Below, in pieces: positions 1-10,956 of a stretch of DNA of 64,000 bases. The position numbers and the translations under genes were made by a program. Positions within the stretch are counted from its first letter, which is position 1. Each line of letters starts with the position of its first letter. The stretch is taken from contig NW_027192195.1 of assembly GCF_041956535.1 (NCBI RefSeq), positions 35,731 through 99,730 on the forward strand. Direction: 5' to 3'. A model generated the notes under the pieces. The model did no database searches, was not told the origin of the DNA, and saw only the letters and a program-made list of their open reading frames with translations. This DNA comes from Calcarisporiella thermophila CBS 279.70 (lineage: Eukaryota > Calcarisporiellomycota).

Positions 1-98
1 AAGTAAGAACTGCTTTAGAGCTACAAAATATATTCAATAATATCAAAACATCATCTCCCTGTTTTACAAAGGGGGATTTAAATCAGCAGTGCATTCAA

Positions 99-347
99 TT
101 AAGATATGCCTATAACTCCGTTTGAGGGGAGATACATTTTCGGGTCACCCAGGAGAGCACTTATAAGATTTCGTAAGGTTCTGGAAAGATTTTGCGCTAA
201 GGATTCGTCTTGATATATCGGAAAATCTTGTTTGTTAGTAACTGAAAATCCACTTGGACCCAGCGGAGCGCCCTCAACTGTTACAAGACATAGGAAGCCA
301 GCGTAACCGATTAAAAATAGTAGTATAACCTGATGTTTGCCAATCAT
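99..347 (-). CDS. small secreted protein, 82 aa
   Basis: A short single-exon ORF with a clear N-terminal signal peptide: a hydrophobic core of about 16 residues (VILLFLIGYAGFLCLV), then a likely cleavage near residues 25-27 (VEG-AP). The mature part is about 56 residues, contains one N-glycosylation sequon (NLS) and has no cysteine, so it is not a disulfide-knotted effector. I do not recognise a family. It lies alone in AT-rich DNA about 1.8 kb from the next gene. Its signal-peptide-then-AP start resembles that of the repeat glycoprotein at 7438. It could be a secreted effector-like or wall peptide. The absence of an intron and the isolation leave some chance that it is a chance ORF. Confidence 0.5.
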   Translation of the reverse strand: MIGKHQVILLFLIGYAGFLCLVTVEGAPLGPSGFSVTNKQDFPIYQDESLAQNLSRTLRNLISALLGDPKMYLPSNGVIGIS

Positions 348-2106
348 AGTATTTTCACAAGATCGATACCCGGGAGCGCTTTACAAGAGAGTGCAAAAAA
401 TTTACGATCAAAAAGAAAGATTTTTATATATTTATATGTGCGTGTATTCTACCCCTGCATTGAGGGAAAATGATTTGAGTTTTACACTTTGAAATTATTA
501 TGGAGAAGGCAATGATAGACCTTTCCAACAAAATCGTCACCTACAAAGGAAATTCCTGGAGAAAAAATTTTGAATGTATACCCTGGTGAAATATTATTTT
601 AATACCATTTACGGGTTTGATCTCGAACAAAATTATGCATGGGAATACTATAATAAAAGTTATAGCCTCATTAGCCGATTTAGTTTTTTTCAATTATCTT
701 AGCTAACCTAAGTGATTTCATACGCAATACTTTATTTATCAACATTAGCTGTTCTCTACATATTATCTTTTAACTTGAATGTCAGTTTTTTTTTCCTTTA
801 ATATCGATATGCTAGTGTTCAACAAGTAGTTAAGAATTAGAGTGTTTTCAAATCATGGATAATGCTAAACTCCAAGTAGCTATTTGAAACTGCATATGAC
901 TAAAAATATTAGTAATGTTAGTAAAGATTCAAAATTTCCGAGCTGCTAGGGTATGTACGAATAATTCTAAACTCACACGTTTTATCTATTACTAAAAAAT
1001 TCATTCATTAAGGTTGCGATCGGATTCCAAACTATTCAATCTGTTAAATTGTTTAGAGCAAGATAAAAATATTTTATTATATAGCCCGTAGTTGGAAAAT
1101 CCTCGTTTGCTCATAATATTTTTTAACTACTCCTATACTGTTTATATCAAATAACTTTGCACACTTAATTATCTTGATAGATATAAAAAAATACTCAGAA
1201 AAAATATCAGGAGGAGAAAAAAGCTAAGAAAATTCATGCATGGCGCTTATACCTTGGTTAAGGAATTGAGGTCAAACACGCCTTTATGATTATTAATCAA
1301 TTATAATTTCATATATACTTAATATAACTTGCAAAAATGAATTTGTATATACAAAGGTAATAGCTTAATACTTTCATAAAATTAATTTCCGATCCATATA
1401 TCCCTATGCTAACAAACGCTTGGTTAATTTATTCTAAAGTATTCCTACCTAAATAATAAGCAGAACATATAGCAAAGCATAGCTAAAATTTTTTGCCATA
1501 TATATTTTCTGTATATTAAATTTACTGCCTATTTGAAAATCTGAATTTGGGTCAAAGTATATTTAACTTTGAGACGAACAAGTATAGGTTTATTTCCTTT
1601 ATAAATAGGCAAATTTCAGGTTAGGTTAGCTTGAATAATACTAAGAATTACGTTGTAAATAATAAGCAGAAAAGAATGATATGATTCGACTTTCCATTTC
1701 AACATCACATATAAATGAAATGGAAAGTCAAGTCATAAACGGTATACGCTGTTCATTAACTTAGTGTGTTTACTAGAATATAAATTTAACCCTGGGGATT
1801 CCTTCAAATAGGGACATTTCCCCTTGGAGACGACAAAATAAAATTGATGAAGGGAATAAGCAATGCAGTTCTCTTAGATTCGAATCTCCAAGATGATGGC
1901 CTAAGTCACTCTTAAATTATATATTTATAGATTGGAATAATTCTCCATTAATGCTCATCCAAAATAACTATTAACAATCTTAAAATATTGAAAATTTTAA
2001 TAAAGCTGCTTTAGATATGGTGAACGAAAACCAATTGAAATAAAAAAAAAATGCTGCTGAATTACAATAATCTTCAGTGCGAAGGCAGTAACTATAGAGT
2101 ATGTAA
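348..2106. other. AT-rich intergenic region, no gene seen
   Basis: About 1.75 kb of very AT-rich sequence with stops in all frames. The only structure noted is an imperfect inverted repeat at 1681-1736 (separate entry). Confidence 0.6.
1681..1736. repeat. imperfect inverted repeat, 21-nt arms
   Basis: The arms at 1681-1701 and 1716-1736 match as reverse complements at 19 of 21 positions, with a 14-nt AT-rich loop. The core arm is GACTTTCCATTTCA. It could be a foldback remnant or a small terminal-inverted-repeat relic. No target-site duplication is obvious. Confidence 0.6.
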
Positions 2107-2865
2107 CTAGATCCTGATAGTGTTGGAAAGCTTATACCGTAATTCCGAAATTACACTATTAGCCATTTCTAGATATTCCCCACTACGTGAAATATTAAAA
2201 TGGAAATATACACCTCCAAGTGCTAGAATCGAGGAAGAAGCAGCCAATACTGCAATTGAAGCAACAAGATTATAAGCCTCTCGATTAATTTTAAATTTTC
2301 CTCCTAGAATATTCCATGCCTTCCGAACACCGACTAATAAGTGGTACATCCCCGCGGCGGAAAAGGTGATATAGTAGGGAAAGAATATGTATGGAAGGTT
2401 TATTAAAGTATAGGCCGGAAACGTCTCGTCGATTCCCCCTGTCGGATTCATAGAAGACGAGGGTGATACATAGAACCAATTGGGAACAATGCGCGTTGCT
2501 AAATAGTGACCAGGAAGAAATACCAACACGTACCAACCGGTAAATTGATGCCAATTACGCCTTATAGAAGATGTGCGGGGTTTCTTTGCACTACTATCCG
2601 TGGAAGCATAGATTGTTTTTCTTCGTGAACGTAGGTAGTATTTTGCGATACCGGTGCCTATGTGTATAATTCCACTTGCGAGGATTACAATGGGCTCGAC
2701 CAAAGGATTTTGGTAATATCTGCGGAAGAGAAACATTCCTTGGTTTGCTTTCTCAATCCCGAAATGTGCTAATATATGTGTGCCTAAATGCAACCCAAGG
2801 AACGATCCAAAGGTCAGTCCACTTATAGCTTGAATTTTGCTAAGAGTTGGAATATAGTAAGCCAT
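2107..2865 (-). CDS. DUF1691 / Mcp1-like mitochondrial membrane protein
   Basis: A 252-aa single-exon ORF with about five hydrophobic helices. The first (around residues 13-35, SGLTFGSFLGLHLGTHILAHF) carries the repeated histidine pattern of the DUF1691 family. That family contains yeast Mcp1, an outer-mitochondrial-membrane protein that suppresses ERMES/MDM10 loss and acts in lipid homeostasis. A second helix follows the FRRYYQNPLVEPIVIL segment (G-x-x-x-I-H-I-G), and later helices contain the YHLLVGVRKAWNIL block. The length fits the family. The family assignment is from recalled sequence pattern; mitochondrial location is inferred from it. Codon usage is AT-rich like the surroundings. Confidence 0.72.
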   Translation of the reverse strand: MAYYIPTLSKIQAISGLTFGSFLGLHLGTHILAHFGIEKANQGMFLFRRYYQNPLVEPIVILASGIIHIGTGIAKYYLRSRRKTIYASTDSSAKKPRTSSIRRNWHQFTGWYVLVFLPGHYLATRIVPNWFYVSPSSSMNPTGGIDETFPAYTLINLPYIFFPYYITFSAAGMYHLLVGVRKAWNILGGKFKINREAYNLVASIAVLAASSSILALGGVYFHFNISRSGEYLEMANSVISELRYKLSNTIRI

Positions 2866-3590
2866 TTTCTCAGTGATGGTGGAATGTATTTAGCAGACAG
2901 TGTTACAACCATTTTATATTGGGATTTATTGCAATTTATATTAGTCAAGAGAATTTATCCTTTTAAAATTTCATAGTTAAGTCATCTTGTGACTCATTCT
3001 TAAAATCGGGGGAATAAGCTCCCGGTTAACCATCTACTCCGGCGAATTACGGATAAGTTTTTCAATTTCTCGGATTGGATTTTTAGTTTCCCAACTAATA
3101 CTAAGTCAATTGTTTTACTCGTTCAGGTCCCTGTTGAGCACTAAGTGCATAACTATCCATTTTTTCATGAATTAAGAACGCGATATAAAATAACAAAAGA
3201 AAATGGCATACAATTTCAAGCTATCATTGCAATTACTATGTAGCGCGCAAAGCTACTCTAGGTAATACGTGAGAAAAGAAATAGGAAGATCGACGTCGCT
3301 GTGACTGAGCACTGAGGTTTCATCTGGTTATCAATTCTGATTATTCACTGAGATATTGGATGCTAAAAAAAAACGAATAGCTATATTTTGCCGTTGTGTG
3401 GATTTTGAGCACTTCTTTTTATAAAGATATTCATTATTTTGTATTTTATTAACTTATAGTTCGAACAACATCCTTTGGTTTTAAACACTGTATGTAACCT
3501 TTCCGATATGGGCGTGGGCGACCGGCGATTGGTTTAGAAGTTTCTGGAGTTCATAATATACGATATTTATTAACAGTGTGGTAACTTATC
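2866..3590. other. intergenic region, nothing recognised
   Basis: AT-rich spacer between the DUF1691 gene and the decayed Crinkler locus. The 62-aa plus-strand ORF at 2788-2976 is antisense to the DUF1691 start and has no protein-like features. Confidence 0.5.
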
Positions 3591-3608
3591 CTAAGCAGAT
3601 CTGCTTAG
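3591..3608. repeat. 18-bp perfect palindrome
   Basis: CTAAGCAGATCTGCTTAG is fully self-complementary with no loop. It begins just beyond the 3' end of the Crinkler pseudogene. It may be chance, a protein-binding dyad or a junction remnant. Confidence 0.7.
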
Positions 3609-3617
3609 AACTTAGTG

Positions 3618-5241
3618 TTAGTGATCCGCGTATTTTTTAGCTTGCTGAATGGCAGCTCGGAAGTCTGCTGCGGTTAGTTTGTTAACTTTTAGCTTATAGG
3701 CCGCCCAATTACATTGGTCATTAACAACCATCAGATCGTTAGTATCCTGATTCTTAGCAAGCATTTTGACCAAACATTTCATAGAATTCCACACGCTGAA
3801 GAGAGCTACTTGGAAAGAAGTTTCTGATGGGCCACTCCTATTTCGAACCCGCTCGTCCTTGATAGTTTCAGGAATAATTTGTTGCAATCCCAAAGCAAGT
3901 AATTCAATGGGGCCTGGTATATTCGTCAACCGATATTTCGACTATGGCCCAACGATCTCAATACAAAAGCGTAGGATAATACAACTCGTAAAGCAGACAG
4001 TATTCATGTATTTTTCGAGGTTGTCATGCATCTCACGAATCCACGAGTCAGAGGGGGACTGACACTCATTGAAAATATTTAACAAGATCATAATAGACGC
4101 TGGGTGACCAAGAGATTCACGTTTGATGCTTGACTGTATTGAGTCGGGGACGCCGGGACGAAAACAATATTCCTTGTAGAGTCCGAAGAGCTTGCTCATC
4201 TTGTCAGTGGAAAAAATGGAGTTCTTTGAAATTGCGCTTTATTGAAAGGTGATTCGAGCTCATTGGATCCTGGCTGACTTAGATCAACTATCCTAAAGGT
4301 GCCAACCGCGATATAAAACATTTTTCGAAATTAAGACAGTGATTTGAAGAATAGCTTGGCCACCTCAAGAAGTGCGTTATCTTGGAAAATCGACTGGAAT
4401 TCGTCCAAAAGAATATAAAAGTCCCCTCTAATTGCACTAAGACGACTATATATTTCTCCTTCATCTAAATTTTCAGAGAAGATGCGTTGCGACATGAAAT
4501 ACTAAAAGCTTTTCTGAAGACCATAGCGCCTAATGTACCCTTGAATTGGCGGCATATCGAAATATGTATAGTTGACACGTTCTATCTCGAATATATCTTG
4601 GATTGCCAACAAAAGAGATGTTTTGCCGCTTTGGTATGGCCCATGTATTATGAAAGAAGCAGCTTTCAAAATCTTCTCGAGCAGACTGTTAAACCAATTT
4701 CGTTCGGAAGCATTAACCACCCTTTGTTCGGAATAACAGGGCCCAACGTTGGGATTAAAAAGCCTGTCTTATTACGGTATGACGGAAGTCTTGGGTTTAG
4801 CGCAGTAGGGCCTACTTCTGGGGGTGGACCCTCAACTGGGATAGGTACACTTGTCAATTCACTATACGCTATTTGAATTATACATAGAATAAATATTGTT
4901 TTTGTAAGAAATATGAAGTAAAATTGCATACCTGACAATTCAACTAACGCATGTATATGTCTCTGCCAAGGTTCTCCTGGAAAATATTCGTAGATATGGT
5001 ATTGTAATGAGAGCCACTGTTTGCTTAGATTTTCTATGTTGTCATGAAAGTTCTTGGGATCTTCGAAGGATAAATCGATCTTCCAGAGAATAATATCAGA
5101 AGGATCAATGCTTCCTAGTTTACGTGGATTATTCTCTATAATTTTGACCCTAAGGTCTTCGACCCCATCCGATCCATCTACCTCAAGTGAATAAGACTGA
5201 GAGAAGCTGCTCGCAAACTTGATCACGCAATAAAGCCGCAT
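3618..5241 (-). pseudogene. Crinkler (CRN)-type header + P-loop NTPase + nuclease-like locus, decayed
   Basis: The first exon (5241-4932) encodes a CRN-type ubiquitin-like header: an MRLYCVIKF start, then a VEDLR..I segment and the DIILWKIDL block. A 63-nt GT-AG intron follows (4931-4869). Next come a proline-rich linker (4868 to about 4740), a Walker A motif GPYQSGKTS (about 4650), a Walker B block FYILLDEFQ (about 4400), a VGTF...SPFNK block (about 4300-4250) and a C-terminal nuclease-like region (3929-3618) ending in a QAKKYAD helix. The pieces lie in order on one strand but do not form one ORF. I count reading-frame changes near 4740 and 4205 and in-frame stops near 4500, 4335 and 3940, none explained by a plausible intron. 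In intact fungal and oomycete CRNs this architecture is thought to deliver a host-targeted or self-directed effector. Here it looks inactivated. Sequencing error could explain one break but not all. Confidence 0.7.
4869..4931 (-). other. 63-nt intron in the Crinkler header exon pair
   Basis: Donor GTATGC and acceptor CAAATAG. Its length is a multiple of three and it lacks a stop, so the frame reads through it. Removing it joins the header directly to the proline-rich linker (phase 1), which fits the protein better. Confidence 0.6.
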
Positions 5242-6452
5242 GTTATTTTTGTAACCAAGAGGTAAAAAGAGGATACGATGAAATTATCATGCTAAACTTG
5301 TACCTTTAAATTTGATGATGTACTCATTTCAGAAAATATTTTAGTATACATTCGGGTTGGAATATCTTCAATTGTGACAGCAGTAATAGACCCTATAAGA
5401 TTGTAATAACTATATTCTGAAGTCAAATTGCATCCCAAATTTATTCTGATGTACTTTAATACTTAGCACATTATGAGAAGATGCGTTAAATATAAGATCC
5501 TAGGGTGCGATTGTATAGAATTGCAAACAAACAAAATTATTTTCTGTTGAGGTAGAAAGATCTAATATTTTGAAGGTAAGGAAAACGTCAATTAATTACA
5601 AGTTTTCCTGGAATTTCAATGATTACCACTTACCAGCTTTAATTTCGCATAGTAAAATTTTAAAGTTTTATTTTCTCTTAAATATTTATAACTCGCGGAA
5701 ACTAATTGTTGGATTCAAACATCGATCCATCGCTGCAAGAATACGCAATAGCCTCAATAACATCGATTGTAAACTTACCGGTGGCACATAAATCCACTTC
5801 AACTATCACTCTATCTCCAATAAATTAAATATGCTATCAGGTATAAAGTCAGAAAACCACGTGATTGTGAAATAAAAAATTCCTCCCTTGTTCAACCTTT
5901 TCCCTTAAGACTCTTTACACAAACTCTGCACTCTCATTTACCAACTCAAGTTGATTTCGACCCAAGTTTGATAAGCTTAATTGTAATATTTACTAAGAAA
6001 TTGGCCCGACTATTTCTCTTACTCGATGTGTACTCTATTTTAATTTTTGCTATGATGCAGTCTGTTCTAGTAATCTTTGGGGGTTGAAATTGATGACATG
6101 CTAGCATAGAGTTCATTATTATATTCAAGTTCTACGCAATGCCGCTCCATCTCAACTCATTTCCATCCTTAGTTTTAATTCCTCGTTGTCAATGTACGAA
6201 AATTGAAGTTTCACACCGACTCTTCAATTCTGTATTCAAATCTGGAGTCTGTGGAAGTCACTCTAACACAATATTACTATCGCTCTGTAGCTATTCCTAT
6301 TTTATATTGGTAGCATATTTCAAGTTCAATACCTCGGCGTTCCAGTTTTTCATTAAACCTGGGTGGAATATATCCCTAAAAATATTGCAGGGATTACTTT
6401 AAAATATAATCTCACATCCGGCACTATGTCTCAAACACGCCTATTTCATATT

Positions 6453-6479
6453 ATGAAGAGAGATATTATCTCTCTTCAT
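6453..6479. repeat. perfect hairpin, 12-bp stem, 3-nt loop
   Basis: ATGAAGAGAGAT at 6453-6464 pairs with ATCTCTCTTCAT at 6468-6479 around a loop ATT. No gene end is close, so a terminator role is not indicated. Confidence 0.65.
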
Positions 6480-7314
6480 TTCTAAAGCCTCAATTGTGGA
6501 ATTGAAATTTATTCAACAATCAAAATTATGCCATTTATATCCTGAAACGCCGATTCTTTAGCACCGAATGGGAAAATACAATGGGTATAATAAAGAAACA
6601 TCCACTGACTGGATAGCTTAAAGAAGAATGATAAATTACTGCACAAAGATTGAGTGGATTTTTTGAAATAGAAAGTACAATCATTGTTGATTCCGAAAAT
6701 TAAATTATTTCTCTTATTAAAATATTTCTGCAGACATAGATACTTGATGTAAATAATAATTTTATTGCCCGATATGCACTTGAAATGCCTTATAAAACGT
6801 TCTACTATTTTCTAGTTTGAAAGAAGGCATAATTTCCGACACTTACTGACAAGGCGTTACTGGTTTTGTAGGCTGAATTCTATCCCGCAGTCATATTCCT
6901 CTATAATTCTGATAGATTTTCCTTATTTTGAACAGAATAGCCGAGTTTATTCCTGGTTAAGGAGACAAGGGCTCCTCTTGCACATTGACTCGGACCTTTC
7001 ACTTTTAAATTAACAAATCAGCACAGTTACCAATTCATGGCTGGTCTTTGAACGAAGGTATATAGATCACACCCAGTAAATTTTGCAAAGGTGCCAGTTT
7101 CTTATGCGCCAATTCCTCTACAGTTTGGGTTCAGGGAATTTCTTAAGGAAATTAACATATAAAATATTCACAAATATGGATTCGAATTAAAATCAATTTA
7201 ACCTAACGATAAGTTAAGACAAAATTAACTGCCAAAAACTTGCATAAAATAAACATCCCTATTTGTTGGCCAACTGATGGTTGTCTTGATTTTAAAGATC
7301 TTGAAAGAAAAAGT

Positions 7315-7322
7315 TATAAAAG
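7315..7322 (+). promoter_or_regulatory. TATA box of the secreted repeat-protein gene
   Basis: TATAAAAG sits 116 nt upstream of the ATG at 7438, followed by a short pyrimidine-rich leader. It supports 7438 as the start rather than the upstream in-frame ATG at 7240, which would place the TATA box inside the coding region. Confidence 0.55.
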
Positions 7323-7437
7323 GGTCCGAAGTTTAGTCGAAAAACACTCAATTCACAAACTCATTTTACATTTAATCTCACTCCTTTCCCATTTTCTATA
7401 TTACACTCATTTAATATTCAAAGGAATTAAATCCAAG

Positions 7438-8297
7438 ATGAAAGTTTCTGCATTTTTCATTTCTACAACCATTATTCTTACGGCCGTGTCAAGTGCAGCG
7501 CCTGTCCATGAGAAGCGCGTTTGGCTCTTACATGAATTTCTGAACGGAGTATTCCCCAATTTACGTCTCCCGACTAATCCCGTTAACCCCCCTTTCAGAC
7601 CACTGTTCCCAGTACTAGTAATTTATCTACATTATATTGATGTTTGCCTTACTAGCTCCTGATTGCTTTATCAATTCTAAAGACTAGAGCACCTTCAACT
7701 CCTACATATTATCAAGTTACTGTTACAGAGACTCGTACGAGACGTCCTACTGATCTTAATGCCACTCTCACAGGCATTTCCAACCCCAATGGCACTCCAG
7801 CCAGCACCTCCAACCCTAATGGCACTCCTGTAATCACATCCAACTCTAATAACACTCCCTCTAACACCTCTAGCTCCGATGGTACTCCAGCCAGCACCTC
7901 CAACCCTAATGGCACTCCTGTAATCACATCCAACCCTAATAACATTCCCTCTAACACCTCTAACTCAAATGGTACTCCAGCCAGCACCTCCAACCCTAAT
8001 GGCACTCCTGTAATCACATCCAACCCTAATAACACTCCCTCTAACACCTCTAACCCAAATGGTACTCCAGCCAGCACCTCCAACCCTAATGGCACTCCTG
8101 TAATCACTTCCAACCCTAATGGCACTCCCACCAACTTCTCAAATGGACCTTCAACCACAAACCAGTCGGCTATTTATCCTACTGTGACCGTAACTGTAAC
8201 ATCAATTCAAACTACAACCAAATTTTTGGAAAAGCCAATGACTACAACGGTATATTCCTGCTTAAACAATAATGTAATTCAGAGAAAGACCAACTAA
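7438..8297 (+). CDS. secreted Ser/Thr/Asn-rich glycoprotein with decapeptide repeats
   Basis: Two exons: 7438-7611 and 7656-8297, with a 44-nt intron that changes frame; 271 aa. The N-terminus MKVSAFFISTTIILTAVSSA is a signal peptide. Exon 2 is open for 214 codons and begins with a short unique part (APSTPTYYQVTVTETRTRR). It then has about 12 tandem decapeptides of the types PASTSNPNGT, PVITSNPNNT and PSNTSNPNGT, each carrying N-x-T/S sequons. The end is a valine/threonine-rich segment with a single late cysteine. Heavy N- and O-glycosylation is expected, so a cell-wall, adhesin-like or surface role is likely. No C-terminal GPI signal or transmembrane segment is visible. The opposite strand is also open here only because of the repeat. 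The splice choice is by phase and is the least certain part. Confidence 0.68.
7770..8149 (+). repeat. 30-bp tandem repeat array (90-bp higher-order period)
   Basis: About 12-13 head-to-tail 30-bp units with consensus near CCAGCACCTCCAACCCTAAT plus GGCACTCCTG. They are ordered in a three-unit (90-bp) cycle PAST / PVIT / PSNT repeated about three and a half times. Copies differ by a few bases, mostly in the Asn/Ser/Pro codons. The array is in frame, so unit gain or loss keeps the reading frame. Confidence 0.9.
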
Positions 8298-9041
8298 AAG
8301 TAAATTATATAATGTGCACGTGAATATTCTTATATTATTTTATATTTTCATTCAAATATTATTAAATAACTGTACTTTATTAATAATATAATAATATAAT
8401 TATATAATATGGTTGAAATGTTGAACTATATTACCCCAGATCACTAACAAACTATTACTCAAGTATGATGTCAAAAGACTTCACTCTAAATTCTATTTTT
8501 ATAACTTGTGCAGATGAAACGCATATTAATACTTATATTTGACATCTTGGAATGCAAAAATGAAATACTAAAGTGCTCTAGTTACTCAAGATTGCTGGAT
8601 GATGCTGATGATTTGCATAAATAAATTTGGCAGGTATGTTTTCTAGAGGACTAATTGGATACTACCACAATCTCGCTCAATAGAAGATAGCGGATTTATT
8701 ACTTTTCCCCACTTATTCCACCTTAATATATGTTCGACCTCGAGAATTTTGCCCAAGTAAAATAATCTAAGAGTTATGTAAGATCTAGCGTTAAAAAAAT
8801 CTCTTAGTTAACTTATATTTTATAAGTATATGGAATTATCAACCATGACTGAAATGGGGGCGTATATATAAATCAAAGTGCCACCGAATTTTGGATATAT
8901 ATTAGATGGCGATTAAGTATTTCAACTATTTTGATGATTGTAATGTGACTGCTCTAAAGCGCAGCGTCATCGTTTTTATATAGTCGTTAATGCTGATCAG
9001 TATCGGCAGTTTTGTCACAAACTAACATCCCTAGAGTAAAT
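8298..9041. other. intergenic region between the repeat protein and FIP1
   Basis: AT-rich. It contains the 3' flank of the repeat gene and the FIP1 upstream region. No ORF or motif is supported. Confidence 0.5.
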
Positions 9042-10956
9042 ATGGAGGATGATGAGCTTGATGATTTCCTTTATGGTGAAAAGGATACAGGAATAAATAC
9101 TGAAGATCAGCTTGACGATAGCATTGTAAATCCACCCGATGATGTTCCGATCCTGGAAGAGGAACAAGATGAAAAAAACGTAGCCGAGGAGGAAGAGGAA
9201 GAGAGTGAATCGGTAAATCCTTTTATAATTTTAATTTATATAGTAATAATTAATTGATCCGATATGTTTTATATTGAATAGGATGTCGAGATTATCATTA
9301 ACAACGATGACGCGAAACCTACAGCCAAGTAGAGTATTGCAAAGATTATATTTCGTGTTCGAGACTCTTAACGTGTATTTTTTTTACACTCTGTTCTCAC
9401 ACAGAGGCTCTTTGATGAATATCCGTCCCAATCTATTTTCGCGGCCTCAGACGACGGAAGCGGCATCACCTAATGGACAAGAAGAAAATGCTCAAACAGT
9501 TCAAAAAAAGAGTGGAGGAATCGATCTCGAAACCCCTGGGACATGGAACGGTCAAAGTATACTGGAGGTTGATCCTGAATCATTTGAAGATAAACCTTGG
9601 AGAAAGCCCGGTAATGCCCCATTTAATGTTTTTATGAGCTTAGCATTTATTCAATCTAAACTGTAACCACAATATAGGTGCGGATATTAGTGACTATTTC
9701 AATTTTGGTTTCAATGAGGTGACATGGAGAATATACTGCCAGAAACAGAAGCAAATCCGGGAAGAGCGTGGCAACCAGCGAAAGATCAATGTAATATTTT
9801 TATCCATCAATTAAAATTTCATTGGATGCTTTACTAACATTTGAAATAGGTGTATGAATCGCAGCCTGACATACCGGATATGTTCGCAGAAATGCAAGCA
9901 ATACAACCCGTACCGATGGATTTTCCACCCACTGGGATGGGAAATGCGCCCCAAAGAGGCCGTGGTGGTTTTTCCCCGAGCCCAAACAGAGGTGGAGTTG
10001 CACCAGTACGGCGGGGCCGAGAACAGGGTGAAGGTGCGATCCAGGTGGTATCAAGTGAGCGAGAAGCAGCCCTCGAAGAAATTCATCCCCCGTAGGTTTA
10101 TTACTCATTAAGCTATAAAGATTCGTTGATTCATTTTCCCATTTTGATAGAATGCCAATCCGCGGCAACAATCCTATGGTGGAGCAATTTCCCATGGATG
10201 AGCGTGGATTTGGTTTTGGTAATTCGCATTGGTTTCTTTTGATATTCCTCAATCCTTACAATTTGTACACTCTTTAACACAGATGGTCCCCCAATGAATA
10301 TGGGCATGTTTCCACCTAATATGGCTCACCGTCTTGGTCCCCCTCCTCACTTCTTCATGGGAGGGCCTCCTGATATAGGCCGTCCGATGCACCCTCCTAT
10401 GGGATTTGATCCGGCTGGATTTCAGGGCCGCCCGCCGCCCCACCACATGCGCGGTGGACCTCCAATGCCTCCTCACATGATACAACCCCGTCCTGGCGGA
10501 GGAGGAGCCGGAGGACCAGGACCAGGACCAGGACCAGTCAATGTGGGAGGTCAACAACCCGGAGGCGGTGGGTGGCGGCCACCACCAGGGGCTAACGCAG
10601 GTGGAGGAGGAATACCTTATTCCCCAAACCAGGGGCCAGTACCTTCTCCTGGTGGGCCCCCTAGTCAACAACAACAGCAGCAGCAACACCAACAACACCA
10701 ACAACATCCTCCAATGCCTGCTAATTATAGAGGAGGCGAGCGTCCTGATCGAGGGGACCGAGAGAGAGACAGAGATAGAAACGAACGGGATAGAGATAGA
10801 GAGCGGGAGCGGGAAGAGAAGGAAAGAGACCGAGACCGAGATCGCAGAGATAGATCGATGGAGAGGGGATATGGTCGAGACTATGATCGTGATCGATCCA
10901 ACCGCAAGAGACCACATGCAGAAGACGAATACCAGCGGTCGAAACGAAGATATTAA
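9042..10956 (+). CDS. FIP1: Fip1 subunit of the cleavage and polyadenylation factor
   Basis: Seven exons: 9042-9212, 9282-9328, 9405-9610, 9678-9790, 9850-10091, 10151-10218, 10283-10956. All phases agree, giving 506 aa. Fip1 bridges poly(A) polymerase to the nuclear cleavage/polyadenylation complex. Residues 1-70 are acidic ([12 protein letters not shown] start). The diagnostic Fip1 motif lies at about 112-180 and spans the exon 3/4 junction: [30 protein letters not shown], then [16 protein letters not shown]. Next are RGG- and proline/glycine-rich stretches (about 200-430) with a short poly-Gln/His run. The last 70 residues are an Arg-Asp/Arg-Glu repeat region, as in animal FIP1L1 rather than the shorter yeast protein. 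The ATG at 9042 is the first in-frame one. Its 3' end converges with the RBR gene. Confidence 0.93.

Larger units (their letters stand above)
5242..7437. other. AT-rich gene-poor region
   Basis: About 2.2 kb without a supportable gene. Small ORFs at 5570-5791, 5946-6128 and 6139-6402 look random (Ile/Asn/Lys/Ser-rich, no motif). A short perfect hairpin lies at 6453-6479, and the 3' end is the promoter of the secreted repeat protein. Confidence 0.5.

Noticed and set aside
7240-7437. Upstream in-frame ATG for the secreted repeat protein
   Set aside because: It would bury the signal peptide and place the TATA box at 7315 inside the coding sequence.
7712-8158. 148-aa minus-strand ORF with a repeated LGLEVLAGVP pattern
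   Set aside because: It is the antisense reading of the 30-bp tandem repeats. The plus strand has the signal peptide, TATA box, sequons and a longer frame.
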